64,000 nt of DNA from JALOAT01 sp041685115 (lineage in GTDB: Bacteria; Pseudomonadota; Gammaproteobacteria; Thiohalomonadales; Thiohalomonadaceae): positions 62,001 to 126,000 of the forward strand of contig JAWLGK010000008.1 in the NCBI GenBank assembly GCA_041685115.1. Direction: 5' to 3'. The notes beneath the pieces were generated by a model. The model did no database searches, had not been told where the DNA came from, and was given only the letters and a program-made list of their open reading frames with translations. The position numbers and the translations under genes were made by a program. Of the stretch, positions 50,593-59,072 are shown piece by piece (within the stretch, counting starts at the first letter, position 1; every line of letters starts with the position of its first letter).

Positions 50593-52035
50593 ATGTCGAA
50601 GATCCTGTTTGTCAGCAGCGAGGCCCACCCGCTCATGAAGACGGGCGGCCTTGGCGATGTCAGCGGCAGCCTGCCCGCCGCACTCAAGCGCCTGCGCCAC
50701 ACGGTACGCCTTGTGCTTCCGGCCTATCAACAGATAACCGACCGGGCAGGCAAGCTGAAGACCATCGCGACCCTGAAGCTTTCCGCTACTGAGCCGGTAC
50801 GGATTCTTGAAGGGGTGATGCCGGACTCGCGGGTGAAGTTGTGGCTGGTGGATGCACCGGGCTATTTCGATCGCCCAGGCAATCCCTATCTGGACGCCGG
50901 CGGCCGCGACTGGCCCGACAATGCCGAGCGCTTCGCGGCCTTCTGCCGGGTGACCGTGGAACTGGCCATGGACCGTGCAGGACTGAATTGGCGCCCCGAC
51001 GTGGTGCACTGCAACGACTGGCAGACCGGCCTGGTGCCGGCCCTCCTCGCCCGCGAGCAAGGGCGGCCTGCCACGGTCTTCACCGTGCACAATCTCGCCT
51101 ACCAGGGGCTGTTCCCGTGGCATCAGTTCGCTGCCCTGGGCCTGCCGGCCGACCTCTGGCACATGGAACGCATGGAGTTCTACAACCGGTTTTCCTTCAT
51201 CAAGGGCGGGCTGGTGTTTGCGGACCAGATCACCACGGTCAGCCCCACCTATGCACGCGAGATCACCGCGCCGGATCTCGGCTGCGGCCTCGACGGCCTG
51301 CTCCGGCACCGCGCCGACCGATTGTCGGGCATCCTCAACGGCGCCGACTATGACGTCTGGAACCCGCAGCACGATCCGCTCATCGCGCACAAGTACTCGG
51401 CTGCCGATCTGCGTGGCAAGCGCCTCAACAAGGCGGCGTTGCAGGAGCGCTTCAACCTGCCTCCGGCGGACCGGCCACTCATCGGTCTGGTCGGCCGCAT
51501 GGTGGAACAAAAAGGCATCGACCTGCTGCTGGCGGCGATACCGGCCCTAATGAAGGAAAAGGTGCAAGTCGCCGTGGTGGGTACCGGCGACAAGGGCTTC
51601 GAGGCGGAGCTGTGCGCCCAGGCCAAGCGCTACCCGGACAGCATCGGCTATCACATCGGCTATGACGAGGAGCGCGCCCATCTGGTGGAAGCGGGGGCCG
51701 ACATGTTCCTGATGCCGTCGCGCTTCGAACCCTGTGGTTTGAACCAGATCTATAGCCTGCGCTACGGCACGCCGCCTATCGTGCGCCGCACCGGCGGTCT
51801 GGCCGACACCGTCGTGGACGCGACCTCCGAGACCCTCGCCGCCGGCAAAGCGACCGGCTTCGTGTTCGATGAAGCCACGCCTGAAGCCATGCTGGGCGCG
51901 GTGCGACGCGCGCTGGCGCTGTACCGTCAACCCAAGCTCTGGCAGCAACTGGTCACCACGGCCATGGCCCAGGACTTCAGCTGGGATGCCAGCGCCCGCC
52001 AGTACTTGCAGATCTACGCCAAGGCGCGCGCCTAG
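50593..52035 (+). CDS. glgA: Glycogen synthase (ADP-glucose type, GT5)
   Basis: Extends glycogen from ADP-glucose. The 480-residue product (E. coli 477) has the N-terminal SSEAHPLMKTGGLGDVSGSLP, which includes the ADP-glucose-binding KTGGL, and HCNDWQTGLVP with the C-terminal nucleotide site (IGLVGRMVEQKGIDLL). The catalytic SRFEPCGLNQIYSLRYGT carries the conserved Glu. It is monocistronic between divergent gnd and downstream ppc. Synthesis genes are split: glgC and glgB are 8-9 kb away. Confidence 0.97.
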   Translation: MSKILFVSSEAHPLMKTGGLGDVSGSLPAALKRLRHTVRLVLPAYQQITDRAGKLKTIATLKLSATEPVRILEGVMPDSRVKLWLVDAPGYFDRPGNPYLDAGGRDWPDNAERFAAFCRVTVELAMDRAGLNWRPDVVHCNDWQTGLVPALLAREQGRPATVFTVHNLAYQGLFPWHQFAALGLPADLWHMERMEFYNRFSFIKGGLVFADQITTVSPTYAREITAPDLGCGLDGLLRHRADRLSGILNGADYDVWNPQHDPLIAHKYSAADLRGKRLNKAALQERFNLPPADRPLIGLVGRMVEQKGIDLLLAAIPALMKEKVQVAVVGTGDKGFEAELCAQAKRYPDSIGYHIGYDEERAHLVEAGADMFLMPSRFEPCGLNQIYSLRYGTPPIVRRTGGLADTVVDATSETLAAGKATGFVFDEATPEAMLGAVRRALALYRQPKLWQQLVTTAMAQDFSWDASARQYLQIYAKARA

Positions 52036-52127
52036 GGCGGGCCGTGCCCGCCAACGGGTTGCCCTGCGAAATGGCGGCCATGGGCCCCATGCCACCGCGA
52101 TGTAAGAATTCTCCTGCAAAGGCGCGC

Positions 52128-52133
52128 TATAAT
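52128..52133 (+). promoter_or_regulatory. Consensus -10 box upstream of ppc
   Basis: TATAAT lies between two gcgcgc-rich arms (52122-52127 and 52135-52140 form a short palindrome around it), about 66 bases before the chosen ppc start. No good -35 was found, so an activator may be needed or the match is chance. Confidence 0.4.
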
Positions 52134-52198
52134 GGCGCGCTTCGTTGCGGGCCGACGCCCGCACCCAAGCGCCCCCTCCTTACCGCGAATCAAAAACA

Positions 52199-54976
52199 GT
52201 GAGCGACAAGAAGTTACGAGCACGGGTCAAGCTCTTCGGCAACCTGCTCGGGAACGTGCTGACTACTCACGCCGGTCCTGAGGTCCTCGCCGCCGTCGAG
52301 CGACTCCGCAAGGGTTTCATCCGCCTGCGCAAGCGCCCCGATCCCCGCGAACGAGCGCGCCTCATGGGTTTCATCGAGTCCCTGGACGTCGCCACGCTGA
52401 CCCATGTCCTGCGTGCCTTCAGTGCGTATTTCAGCCTCGCCAACATCGCCGAGGAGGCGTTCCACCACCGCGAGCGCCGCCGCCAGGTGCGCGTTGGCGG
52501 CCCGCTGTGGCGCGGCTCTTTCGATGACGCGCTGCGTGAATTCAAGCGCGAGGGCATCACGGCCGAGCAGTTGCAATCGCTGCTGAACCGCTTGCGCCTG
52601 ATGCCGGTGTTCACCGCCCATCCCACCGAGGCCAAGCGCCGCACCCTCATGGAGTGCGTGCGCCGCATCTTCGTGGCAGGCGAGAACCTGGATGACCCAC
52701 GCATCGGCGCCGAGCAGCGCGCCGAAATCTTCCAGCAGATCGAAGGTGAGATTCAGATCCTGTGGAAGACCGATGAGGTGCGCACGGAGCGCCCACAGGT
52801 GCGCGACGAGATCAAGAACGGCATGTTCTACTTCCGCGAGAGCCTGTTTACCTCGGTGCCGGAAACCTACCGGAATTTCGACAAGGCCCTGCATCGTATC
52901 TATGGCGCGGATTGCGGCATCGAGGTCCCGAGCTGTTTGCGCTTCGGCTCCTGGATTGGCGGCGACCGCGACGGCAACCCGTTCGTGACGCCCGAGACCA
53001 CGGCCATGGCCGTGCGCCTGCACCATCGCGAGGTGCTGCGCGTGTACCTGCGCTCAGTGACCGAACTGGGGCACATCCTCACCCACTCGCGCGTGCTGTT
53101 CACGCCGTCGGCGGCATTCGATGCGGGCCTGGCCCGTGACGAGGCGGCCCATCCGGACGCCTTCGTCGGTCACAAGGAAAATCGCTTCGGCTTCGAGCCC
53201 TACCGCCGCAAGCTCTATTTCATGCGCTATCGGTTGCACGCCAACCTGCGTGCGGTCGAAGCGCGTATGGACGGCCGCAAACCGGACAGCACGGCCGGCT
53301 ATCACTCGGAAAAGGAATTCCTCAACGACCTCTATACCATCCGCGACTCACTGGTGAGCCACGGCGACGCCAATCTCGCCGACGGCCGCCTGAAGGATCT
53401 GATCCGTCTGGCGGAGACCTTCGGTTTCTATCTGGTGCACCTGGACGTGCGCCAGGAATCCGCCCGCCACACCCAGGCCGTGGCCGAGGTGCTGAACCAC
53501 CTGGGTACCGACTACCTGGGCCTGGAGGAGAACCGCCGCGTGGCGGTACTGGCGGAACTCATCAGCCAGAGCAGTGCCGTCAACGTCGATCGCATGGCCC
53601 TCACCGAGCCCACGCGCCAGACCATCGAGGTACTGGATGTGATGGAGCGCATGCGTCGGGAAGTGAGCACGGAAGCGTTCGGCAACTACGTCATTTCCAT
53701 GACCCACGCGGCCAGCCACGTCATGGAGGTGATGTTCCTGGCGCGCCTCGCGGGCCTGGCGGGCCGGCGCGGCGACACCTGGTTCTGCGACATCCAGATC
53801 TCGCCGCTGTTCGAGACCATCGAGGACCTGGAGCACATCGAACTGGTGATGCGCACGCTGCTCAGTAACCCGTGCTACGCCACCCTCCTCAAGGCCTCCG
53901 GAAACCAGCAGGAGGTCATGCTCGGCTACTCGGATTCCTGCAAGGATGGCGGCATCCTTGCGTCATCGTGGAATCTCTACAAGGCCCAGCTTGAGATCGC
54001 CAAGCTCGCTGATGAATTCGGTATCGACTATCGCCTGTTCCACGGCCGCGGCGGCACCATCGGCCGTGGCGGCGGCCCGACCCACGAGGCCATCCTGTCG
54101 CAGCCCGAGGGCACCGTGCACGGTGAGATCAAATTCACCGAGCAGGGCGAGGTGTTGTCCAACAAGTACAGCAACAGCGAAACCGCCACCTACGAGCTCA
54201 CCATGGCGCTCAGCGGCCTGCTCAAGGCCAGCCGCTTCCTGGTGAGCCCGCCGCGCAGCGATAAACCGGACTACAGCGACATCATGGAGGCGTTGGCGCA
54301 CACCGGCGAGCAGGTGTACCGCGACCTCACGGATCGCACCGAGGGCTTCCTCGATTATTTCTACGAATCGACGCCGGTCACCGAGATCGGCCTGCTCAAC
54401 ATCGGTTCGCGGCCATCCCACCGCACCAAAGGCGACCGTTCCAAGGCCTCGGTGCGCGCCATTGCCTGGGTGTTCGGCTGGGGCCAGTCGCGCCAGACCC
54501 TCCCCGCCTGGTACGGCATCGGCGGTGCACTCGGGCGCTGGAGCCGGGGCGACGCCGAACGGGTCGCGCAATTGCAGGCCATGTACGCGGACTGGGCATT
54601 CTTCCGCGCCCTGCTCAGCAATTCGCAGATGTCGCTGTTCAAGGCCGACATGGATATTGCCGCGGAATATGCTGGCCTGTGTGTCGACCAGGGCACGGCA
54701 CAGGTGGTGTATCACCGCATCCGGGATGAATATCGCAGCACCGTCGATCAGGTGTTGCTGGTGGCCCGCCAACAGGCCCTGCTCGACGAAAACCCGTCAC
54801 TGGCCGTAGCACTGGGCCGGCGAAATCCTTATCTGGACCCGCTCAACTACATCCAGATCACCTTGCTGAAGCGCTACCGCGACGAGCGGCTCACCCCCGA
54901 GGAACGCCAACGCTGGCTGGCGCCGCTGCTCCGTTCCATCAATGCCATCGCGGCCGGCATGCGCAATACGGGCTAA
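52199..54976 (+). CDS. ppc: Phosphoenolpyruvate carboxylase
   Basis: Carboxylates phosphoenolpyruvate to oxaloacetate, refilling the TCA cycle. GTG 52199 (VSDKKLRARVKLFGNLLG) is preferred to the TTG at 52145. The product is about 925 residues (E. coli 883). It has the catalytic His motif VFTAHPTEAKRRTLME, the GYSDSCKDGG Lys-region, the loop FHGRGGTIGRGGGPTHEAIL, and the C-terminal RNPYLDPLNYIQITLLKRYR with a tail ending in RNTG, the usual Ppc C-terminus. It is monocistronic. Confidence 0.97.
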   Translation: MSDKKLRARVKLFGNLLGNVLTTHAGPEVLAAVERLRKGFIRLRKRPDPRERARLMGFIESLDVATLTHVLRAFSAYFSLANIAEEAFHHRERRRQVRVGGPLWRGSFDDALREFKREGITAEQLQSLLNRLRLMPVFTAHPTEAKRRTLMECVRRIFVAGENLDDPRIGAEQRAEIFQQIEGEIQILWKTDEVRTERPQVRDEIKNGMFYFRESLFTSVPETYRNFDKALHRIYGADCGIEVPSCLRFGSWIGGDRDGNPFVTPETTAMAVRLHHREVLRVYLRSVTELGHILTHSRVLFTPSAAFDAGLARDEAAHPDAFVGHKENRFGFEPYRRKLYFMRYRLHANLRAVEARMDGRKPDSTAGYHSEKEFLNDLYTIRDSLVSHGDANLADGRLKDLIRLAETFGFYLVHLDVRQESARHTQAVAEVLNHLGTDYLGLEENRRVAVLAELISQSSAVNVDRMALTEPTRQTIEVLDVMERMRREVSTEAFGNYVISMTHAASHVMEVMFLARLAGLAGRRGDTWFCDIQISPLFETIEDLEHIELVMRTLLSNPCYATLLKASGNQQEVMLGYSDSCKDGGILASSWNLYKAQLEIAKLADEFGIDYRLFHGRGGTIGRGGGPTHEAILSQPEGTVHGEIKFTEQGEVLSNKYSNSETATYELTMALSGLLKASRFLVSPPRSDKPDYSDIMEALAHTGEQVYRDLTDRTEGFLDYFYESTPVTEIGLLNIGSRPSHRTKGDRSKASVRAIAWVFGWGQSRQTLPAWYGIGGALGRWSRGDAERVAQLQAMYADWAFFRALLSNSQMSLFKADMDIAAEYAGLCVDQGTAQVVYHRIRDEYRSTVDQVLLVARQQALLDENPSLAVALGRRNPYLDPLNYIQITLLKRYRDERLTPEERQRWLAPLLRSINAIAAGMRNTG

Positions 54977-55400
54977 ATAGCTGTTCCAAACCTGAAACCC
55001 ATGCCAGCTCGCAACCACGCCGAGATCGCAAGGGAAAGACCGCAGGAACGTAGTGGAAAATTATTCCAGCCCTTGGCGTTCTTCGCGTCGTGGCGTGAGT
55101 CAATCCAGGCGTCTCGTGGTTCGGAACAGTCACGGGCGTTAGCGTACGGCTTCGCTTCGGCAGCGCCCGCCCGGGCAGTTGCCGAGCGCCTGCATGATCG
55201 GGAAGGTAAACGCACGCTGCACCAGGAAGACGACGACCACTGCGCGTCACCCAGCGAGATCCGTGGCCTCCATAATCCCCCGCTTTAACCTGCGCGACAT
55301 GGCTCGCAAATCGGGGATTCCTCGGTAGCAGCCGCCGCATGTCCGGCTATAGTTAGGCCGGGTCGGACCCCGGGTCCGCACCGCCTAATGGGAGGACAGC
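54977..55400. other. Intergenic stretch between ppc and the SAP-domain gene
   Basis: 424 bases with no convincing gene; the reading frames here are short and lack ribosome sites. The segment near 55075-55100 (cttggcgttcttcgcgtcgt) resembles a common intergenic repeat. A tatagt box near 55348 could belong to the downstream small gene. Confidence 0.5.
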
Positions 55401-55601
55401 ATGAAGATGCCTGAAATACGTGCCATTGCCCGCGATCGCGGTCTGAAGCCGGGGGTTGCAGGCAAAGCCGCCCTCATTCGCGCCATTCAGCGCGACGAGG
55501 GCAACTTCGATTGCTTTGGCAGGGCGGACAGCAATTACTGCGATCAGGAAACCTGCCTGTGGCGCACGGACTGCCTGCCGGCAGCACGCAAGGAAGCGTG
55601 A
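55401..55601 (+). CDS. Small SAP-domain-like protein
   Basis: A 66-residue protein starting behind gggaggacag. The N-terminal half (MKMPEIRAIARDRGLKPGVAGKAALIRAIQ) has the helix-extended loop-helix spacing of the SAP motif, a putative DNA/RNA-binding fold. The C-terminal half has four Cys (FDCFGRADSNYCDQETCLWRTDCL) that could bind a metal or form disulfides. Proteins of this length and pattern are widespread in gammaproteobacteria, but I know no function. It lies next to the convergent panD with one base between stops. Confidence 0.8.
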   Translation: MKMPEIRAIARDRGLKPGVAGKAALIRAIQRDEGNFDCFGRADSNYCDQETCLWRTDCLPAARKEA

Positions 55602-55602
55602 C

Positions 55603-55983
55603 TCAGGCCGCCTGCACGGGGATGGCGTTGGCGCTGCGAATCACGTTGTTGCCAGCGTCCAGATAGACCAAGGTCGGCTTGTAGGTCGCCAGTTCCTGCT
55701 GGCTGAGGCCGACGAAGGCCGCGATGATGACGATATCGCCCGGCGCCGCCTTGTGTGCGGCCGCACCGTTCACCGAGATCACCCCCGAGCCGTCTTCCGC
55801 ACGGATGGCATAGGTGACGAAACGCTCACCGTTGGTGACGTTGTAGATGTGGATCTGTTCGTACTCGCGAATCCCTGAAAGATCGAGCAATTTGCCGTCA
55901 ATGGCGCACGAGCCCTCGTACTCGAGCTCCGAGTGGGTCACCCGGGCGCGGTGCAACTTGGCTTTGAGCATCATGGACTGCAT
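55603..55983 (-). CDS. panD: Aspartate 1-decarboxylase precursor
   Basis: Makes beta-alanine from aspartate for pantothenate. The proenzyme cleaves itself at a Gly-Ser bond to form the pyruvoyl cofactor; that site is seen in YEGSCAIDG near residue 27. The product is 126 residues as in E. coli. Conserved KLHRARVTHSELEYEGS, NGERFVTYAI and GDIVIIAAF are present. It is on the panC/panB strand, 113 bases beyond panC, so it is probably in the same operon. Confidence 0.97.
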   Translation of the reverse strand: MQSMMLKAKLHRARVTHSELEYEGSCAIDGKLLDLSGIREYEQIHIYNVTNGERFVTYAIRAEDGSGVISVNGAAAHKAAPGDIVIIAAFVGLSQQELATYKPTLVYLDAGNNVIRSANAIPVQAA

Positions 55984-56096
55984 GGAGAAGGGCCTCTTAG
56001 GTAACGGTAAACCGTCGCATTGAACGCGATATTATGGGGCCTACCTGCCCACTATTTCAATGAAACACCTGCACAACAATCAGGGTGTTTCCCTCG

Positions 56097-56948
56097 TTAA
56101 CCCATACCAATCAATAAGTTGTCTATCAAACGGGTAGTGCCCAGTCGAGCGGCCGCCAACGCCACCAGGTGATTGTCCGTGGCCGTGGGCGCCGCCAAAT
56201 CCGCCGCACGCCGGATGCTCACGTAGTCCGGCCGGAACCCGCTCCGCTCCAGTTCGGCGACTGCCTGCTGTTCCAGGGCGGCATAGTCGCGCCGCCCTTG
56301 CCGCAGCAACGCCCCGGTCTCGGACAGGATCCGGTAGAGCGCGGGGGCACGGGCGCGTTCCTCCGGGGACAAATAGCGGTTGCGTGAGCTCAACGCCAGG
56401 CCATCCGGCTCGCGCGCCGTGGGCAGCCCCTCGATGGCGATGGGGAAACACAGATCCTCCACCATCCGACGTATCACCACCAGTTGCTGGAAATCCTTCT
56501 CGCCGAACACGGCCACATCCGGCTGCACGATGTTGAACAGCTTGCTGACCACCGTCGCAACACCGCGAAAATGCCCCGGGCGGAATGCGCCACACAGGAG
56601 GTCGGAAATCGTCGGCACCTCGACCTGAGCCACATCGGCCTGGCCACGCGGATACATCTCCGCCACGGTCGGCATAAACAGGAGATCGGCGCCGCCTTCA
56701 CGCAGTTTCGCCGCATCCTCGTCGGGTGTCCGCGGGTAGGCGGCCAAATCCTCGTTGGGGCCGAACTGCAACGGGTTGACGAACACGCTCACCACCACGC
56801 GCTCAGCCAGTTCACGGGCACGGGTGACCAGTGCCAGATGGCCGGCGTGCAGATTGCCCATGGTGGGAACGAAGCCGATCCGGTCGCCGGCGGCACGCCA
56901 GGCGCGGACCTGTTCGCGCACGGCAGCAATGGTAGTTACGTTATGCAT
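56097..56948 (-). CDS. panC: Pantothenate synthetase
   Basis: Joins pantoate and beta-alanine using ATP. ATG 56948 (MHNVTTIAAVREQVRAW) gives 283 residues, the E. coli length; a TTG 15 bases upstream is also in frame. The nucleotidyltransferase HIGH-type motif is PTMGNLHAGHLALV, and FVNPLQFGPNEDLAAYPRT and VAVFGEKDFQQLVVIR complete the active site. It follows panB by about 140 bases, with no strong terminator seen between. Confidence 0.97.
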   Translation of the reverse strand: MHNVTTIAAVREQVRAWRAAGDRIGFVPTMGNLHAGHLALVTRARELAERVVVSVFVNPLQFGPNEDLAAYPRTPDEDAAKLREGGADLLFMPTVAEMYPRGQADVAQVEVPTISDLLCGAFRPGHFRGVATVVSKLFNIVQPDVAVFGEKDFQQLVVIRRMVEDLCFPIAIEGLPTAREPDGLALSSRNRYLSPEERARAPALYRILSETGALLRQGRRDYAALEQQAVAELERSGFRPDYVSIRRAADLAAPTATDNHLVALAAARLGTTRLIDNLLIGMG

Positions 56949-57087
56949 GGCAGGGTTGTCCAAAGCGCATGGGTCACAGGGAGCAAGGGAACATCAGGCG
57001 CAGAGAGTAATCACCCGATCACGGAAGTACCGGCATCTGCCGCCCGGAAATGCGCGGGATGCGCCGTGCCCCAGTGGGTGAATCCTC

Positions 57088-57891
57088 TCATTCGAAACTG
57101 TGTTCGGCGGCAGGAAAACTGCCGTCTTTGACGGCAGTGGAATACGCCGCCAGCGCCGCCGGGACGCTGCCCGCTTCCGCGAGGAAATCCTTGGAAAACT
57201 TCGGTCGCCTGCCCGGGGTGATACCAAGCATGTCGTAGGACACCAGCACCTGCCCATCACACTCAGGGCCGGCGCCGATACCGATCACGGGAATATGCAA
57301 GGTGCGGGTGATACCCGCCGCCAGACTGCGCGGCACACTCTCCAGCAGCACCACGTCGGCGCCGGCCTGCTCGAAGGCGATGGCGTTCTGAAGCATGGCC
57401 TCCGCTTCCTGCTGTCCACGTCCCTGCACCTTGTAGCCGCCGAGCTTGTGCACGGTCTGGGGCAACAGCCCCAGGTGTGCGCACACCGGTACGCCGTGAC
57501 GCGCAAGATGCGCGACGAGGTCCACGTCTTCGACCGTGCATTCCAGCTTCACCATATGCGCTCCGCCCTCCTGCATCAGCCGTCCGGCATTGCGCAGGGC
57601 CTGCTCGGTGCTGGTGTAACTCAGGAAGGGCATGTCGGCCATGATGAGCGCATTCGAGGTGCCACGCCGCACCAGGCGCGTGTGATAGACCATGTCGTCC
57701 ATGCTCACCGGCACAGTGGATTCTTGCCCCTGCACCACCATGCCGAGCGAATCCCCCACCAGCAGGACTTCGATACCGGCGTCATCCATGAGCCGCGCGA
57801 AACTGGCGTCATAGGCGGTGAGCGAGGCAAATTTCTGCCCCTGTTCCTTGAATTTTCGAAGCTGTGTGACGGTGATGCTCATGGGAATCAC
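57088..57891 (-). CDS. panB: 3-methyl-2-oxobutanoate hydroxymethyltransferase
   Basis: Makes ketopantoate from ketoisovalerate and methylene-THF. The GTG at 57891 overlaps the upstream dNK stop (GTGA) and gives 267 residues; ATG 57882 (MSITVTQLRKFKEQ) is an alternative. Conserved blocks are SLTAYDASFARLMDD, VLLVGDSLGMVVQG with the Mg-binding Asp, GLLPQTVHKLGGYKVQGR, and the catalytic VIGIGAGPECDGQVLV. It is in an operon with dNK upstream and panC downstream. Confidence 0.96.
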   Translation of the reverse strand: MIPMSITVTQLRKFKEQGQKFASLTAYDASFARLMDDAGIEVLLVGDSLGMVVQGQESTVPVSMDDMVYHTRLVRRGTSNALIMADMPFLSYTSTEQALRNAGRLMQEGGAHMVKLECTVEDVDLVAHLARHGVPVCAHLGLLPQTVHKLGGYKVQGRGQQEAEAMLQNAIAFEQAGADVVLLESVPRSLAAGITRTLHIPVIGIGAGPECDGQVLVSYDMLGITPGRRPKFSKDFLAEAGSVPAALAAYSTAVKDGSFPAAEHSFE

Positions 57892-58538
57892 AAACCGATG
57901 GGCAGGGGATTGAAGAAGTGCCGCCCGCTACGGATCGACTTCACCTGGGCGAGCAGTTGCTGGTAGTCGCGCTCGCCGGAAGCCAGATCGATTTCCGCGG
58001 CATTCACGATGAGCAGAGGCGACTTGTCAAAATGGTAGAAGAAGCGCGCATAGGCCTCCACCACGCGTCCCAGGTAATCCGTACTGATGCTGCGCTCTTC
58101 CGGGCGCCCGCGCTTGGCAATGCGCGCCAGCAGCACATCCACCGGGGCCTGCAGGTAAATCACCAGATCGGGCGCGGGCAGTTCCAGGGTAAGGTGCTCA
58201 TACGCCTGCTCGTAGAGCCGCAATTCATCGGCTTCGAGCGTGAGTTCAGCAAACAGCTGATCCTTGTCCATGAGGAAATCGGACACCCGCACCGGCGAAA
58301 ACAAATCGGCCTGGCGCATGGCCTGCAGCTGGCGCGCACGTTGAAACAGAAAGAACAACTGGGTGGGCAGTGCCGCGTGGCGCGGTTCCTGGTAGAACCG
58401 CTCCAAAAAGGGATTTTCTTCGGCCGCCTCAAGCACCAGCTCCGCATTGAAGGTGTCCGCCAGACGGCGCGCGAGCGTGGTCTTGCCCGCACCGATGGGA
58501 CCTTCAACGACGATGTGACGCAGCGTGTTGTGTGCCAA
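57888..58538 (-). CDS. Deoxynucleoside kinase (deoxyadenosine/deoxyguanosine-kinase-like)
   Basis: A 216-residue P-loop kinase (VVEGPIGAGKTTLARRL) that phosphorylates deoxynucleosides for salvage. The DNK hallmark ERSISTDYLGRVVEAYARF and the RIAKRGRPEE segment that matches the lid region are present, and a TQLFFLFQRARQLQAM helix follows the P-loop domain. The start is a TTG at 58538 with no clear ribosome site, so translation may be coupled to folK, 36 bases upstream. In many gammaproteobacteria this gene lies between folK and panB; a deoxyadenosine-type substrate is inferred from the family, not seen. Confidence 0.85.
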   Translation of the reverse strand: MAHNTLRHIVVEGPIGAGKTTLARRLADTFNAELVLEAAEENPFLERFYQEPRHAALPTQLFFLFQRARQLQAMRQADLFSPVRVSDFLMDKDQLFAELTLEADELRLYEQAYEHLTLELPAPDLVIYLQAPVDVLLARIAKRGRPEERSISTDYLGRVVEAYARFFYHFDKSPLLIVNAAEIDLASGERDYQQLLAQVKSIRSGRHFFNPLPIGL

Positions 58539-58574
58539 AGGAGTCTGCCGTTGCTCGGAAACGGCGCAAGGATA

Positions 58575-59072
58575 TCATGCCGTCCCGCTGAGCCGCCGAA
58601 CTCCGCGGCGATCGCAGGCGTCGGCAAGCGCGGCCACAGCACGGCCGTCGGGGAGCACCCGATCGGGAGCGACCTCCGCCAGCGGGAGCAGCACGAAGGC
58701 GCGCAGCGCCAGTCCGGGATGAGGTACGGTGAGGCGCGGGTGGTCGATGACCCGGTCGCCATAAAGCAGCAGATCCAGATCCAGGGTCCGCGGCCCCCAG
58801 CGCTCGCCGTCCCGGGTACGCCCGTGCACCGCCTCGATGTGCATGAGTGCATCCAGCAAAGCGAGCGGTTCAAGCGTGGTCTCGAGCACCGCCACCGCAT
58901 TCACATAATCCGGCTGCCCGGCGGGCCCCATGGGGGCGGTGACATAAAGCGACGACGCCGCCAACCGTTGCGTGTGCGGCAGTCCAGTAAGCGCCTCGAG
59001 AGCGGAACGCACCTGGCGTTCCGGACCGTTCAGGTTGCTCCCGAGCCCCACATAGGCCCGGACCGCGCTCAT
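58575..59072 (-). CDS. folK: 2-amino-4-hydroxy-6-hydroxymethyldihydropteridine pyrophosphokinase
   Basis: Adds pyrophosphate to the pterin precursor in folate synthesis. The 165-residue product carries AYVGLGSNLNGPERQV, the pterin-binding NAVAVLETTLEP, and the signature GPRTLDLDLLLYG with the Mg-binding Asp pair. Its start overlaps the pcnB stop by four bases (ATGA), the usual coupling for pcnB-folK. Confidence 0.96.
   Translation of the reverse strand: MSAVRAYVGLGSNLNGPERQVRSALEALTGLPHTQRLAASSLYVTAPMGPAGQPDYVNAVAVLETTLEPLALLDALMHIEAVHGRTRDGERWGPRTLDLDLLLYGDRVIDHPRLTVPHPGLALRAFVLLPLAEVAPDRVLPDGRAVAALADACDRRGVRRLSGTA

Noticed and set aside
54977..55400. Short frames on both strands after ppc
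   Set aside because: No ribosome site, and composition resembles intergenic repeats; one minus-strand hydrophobic stretch near 55170-55280 is too short to support.
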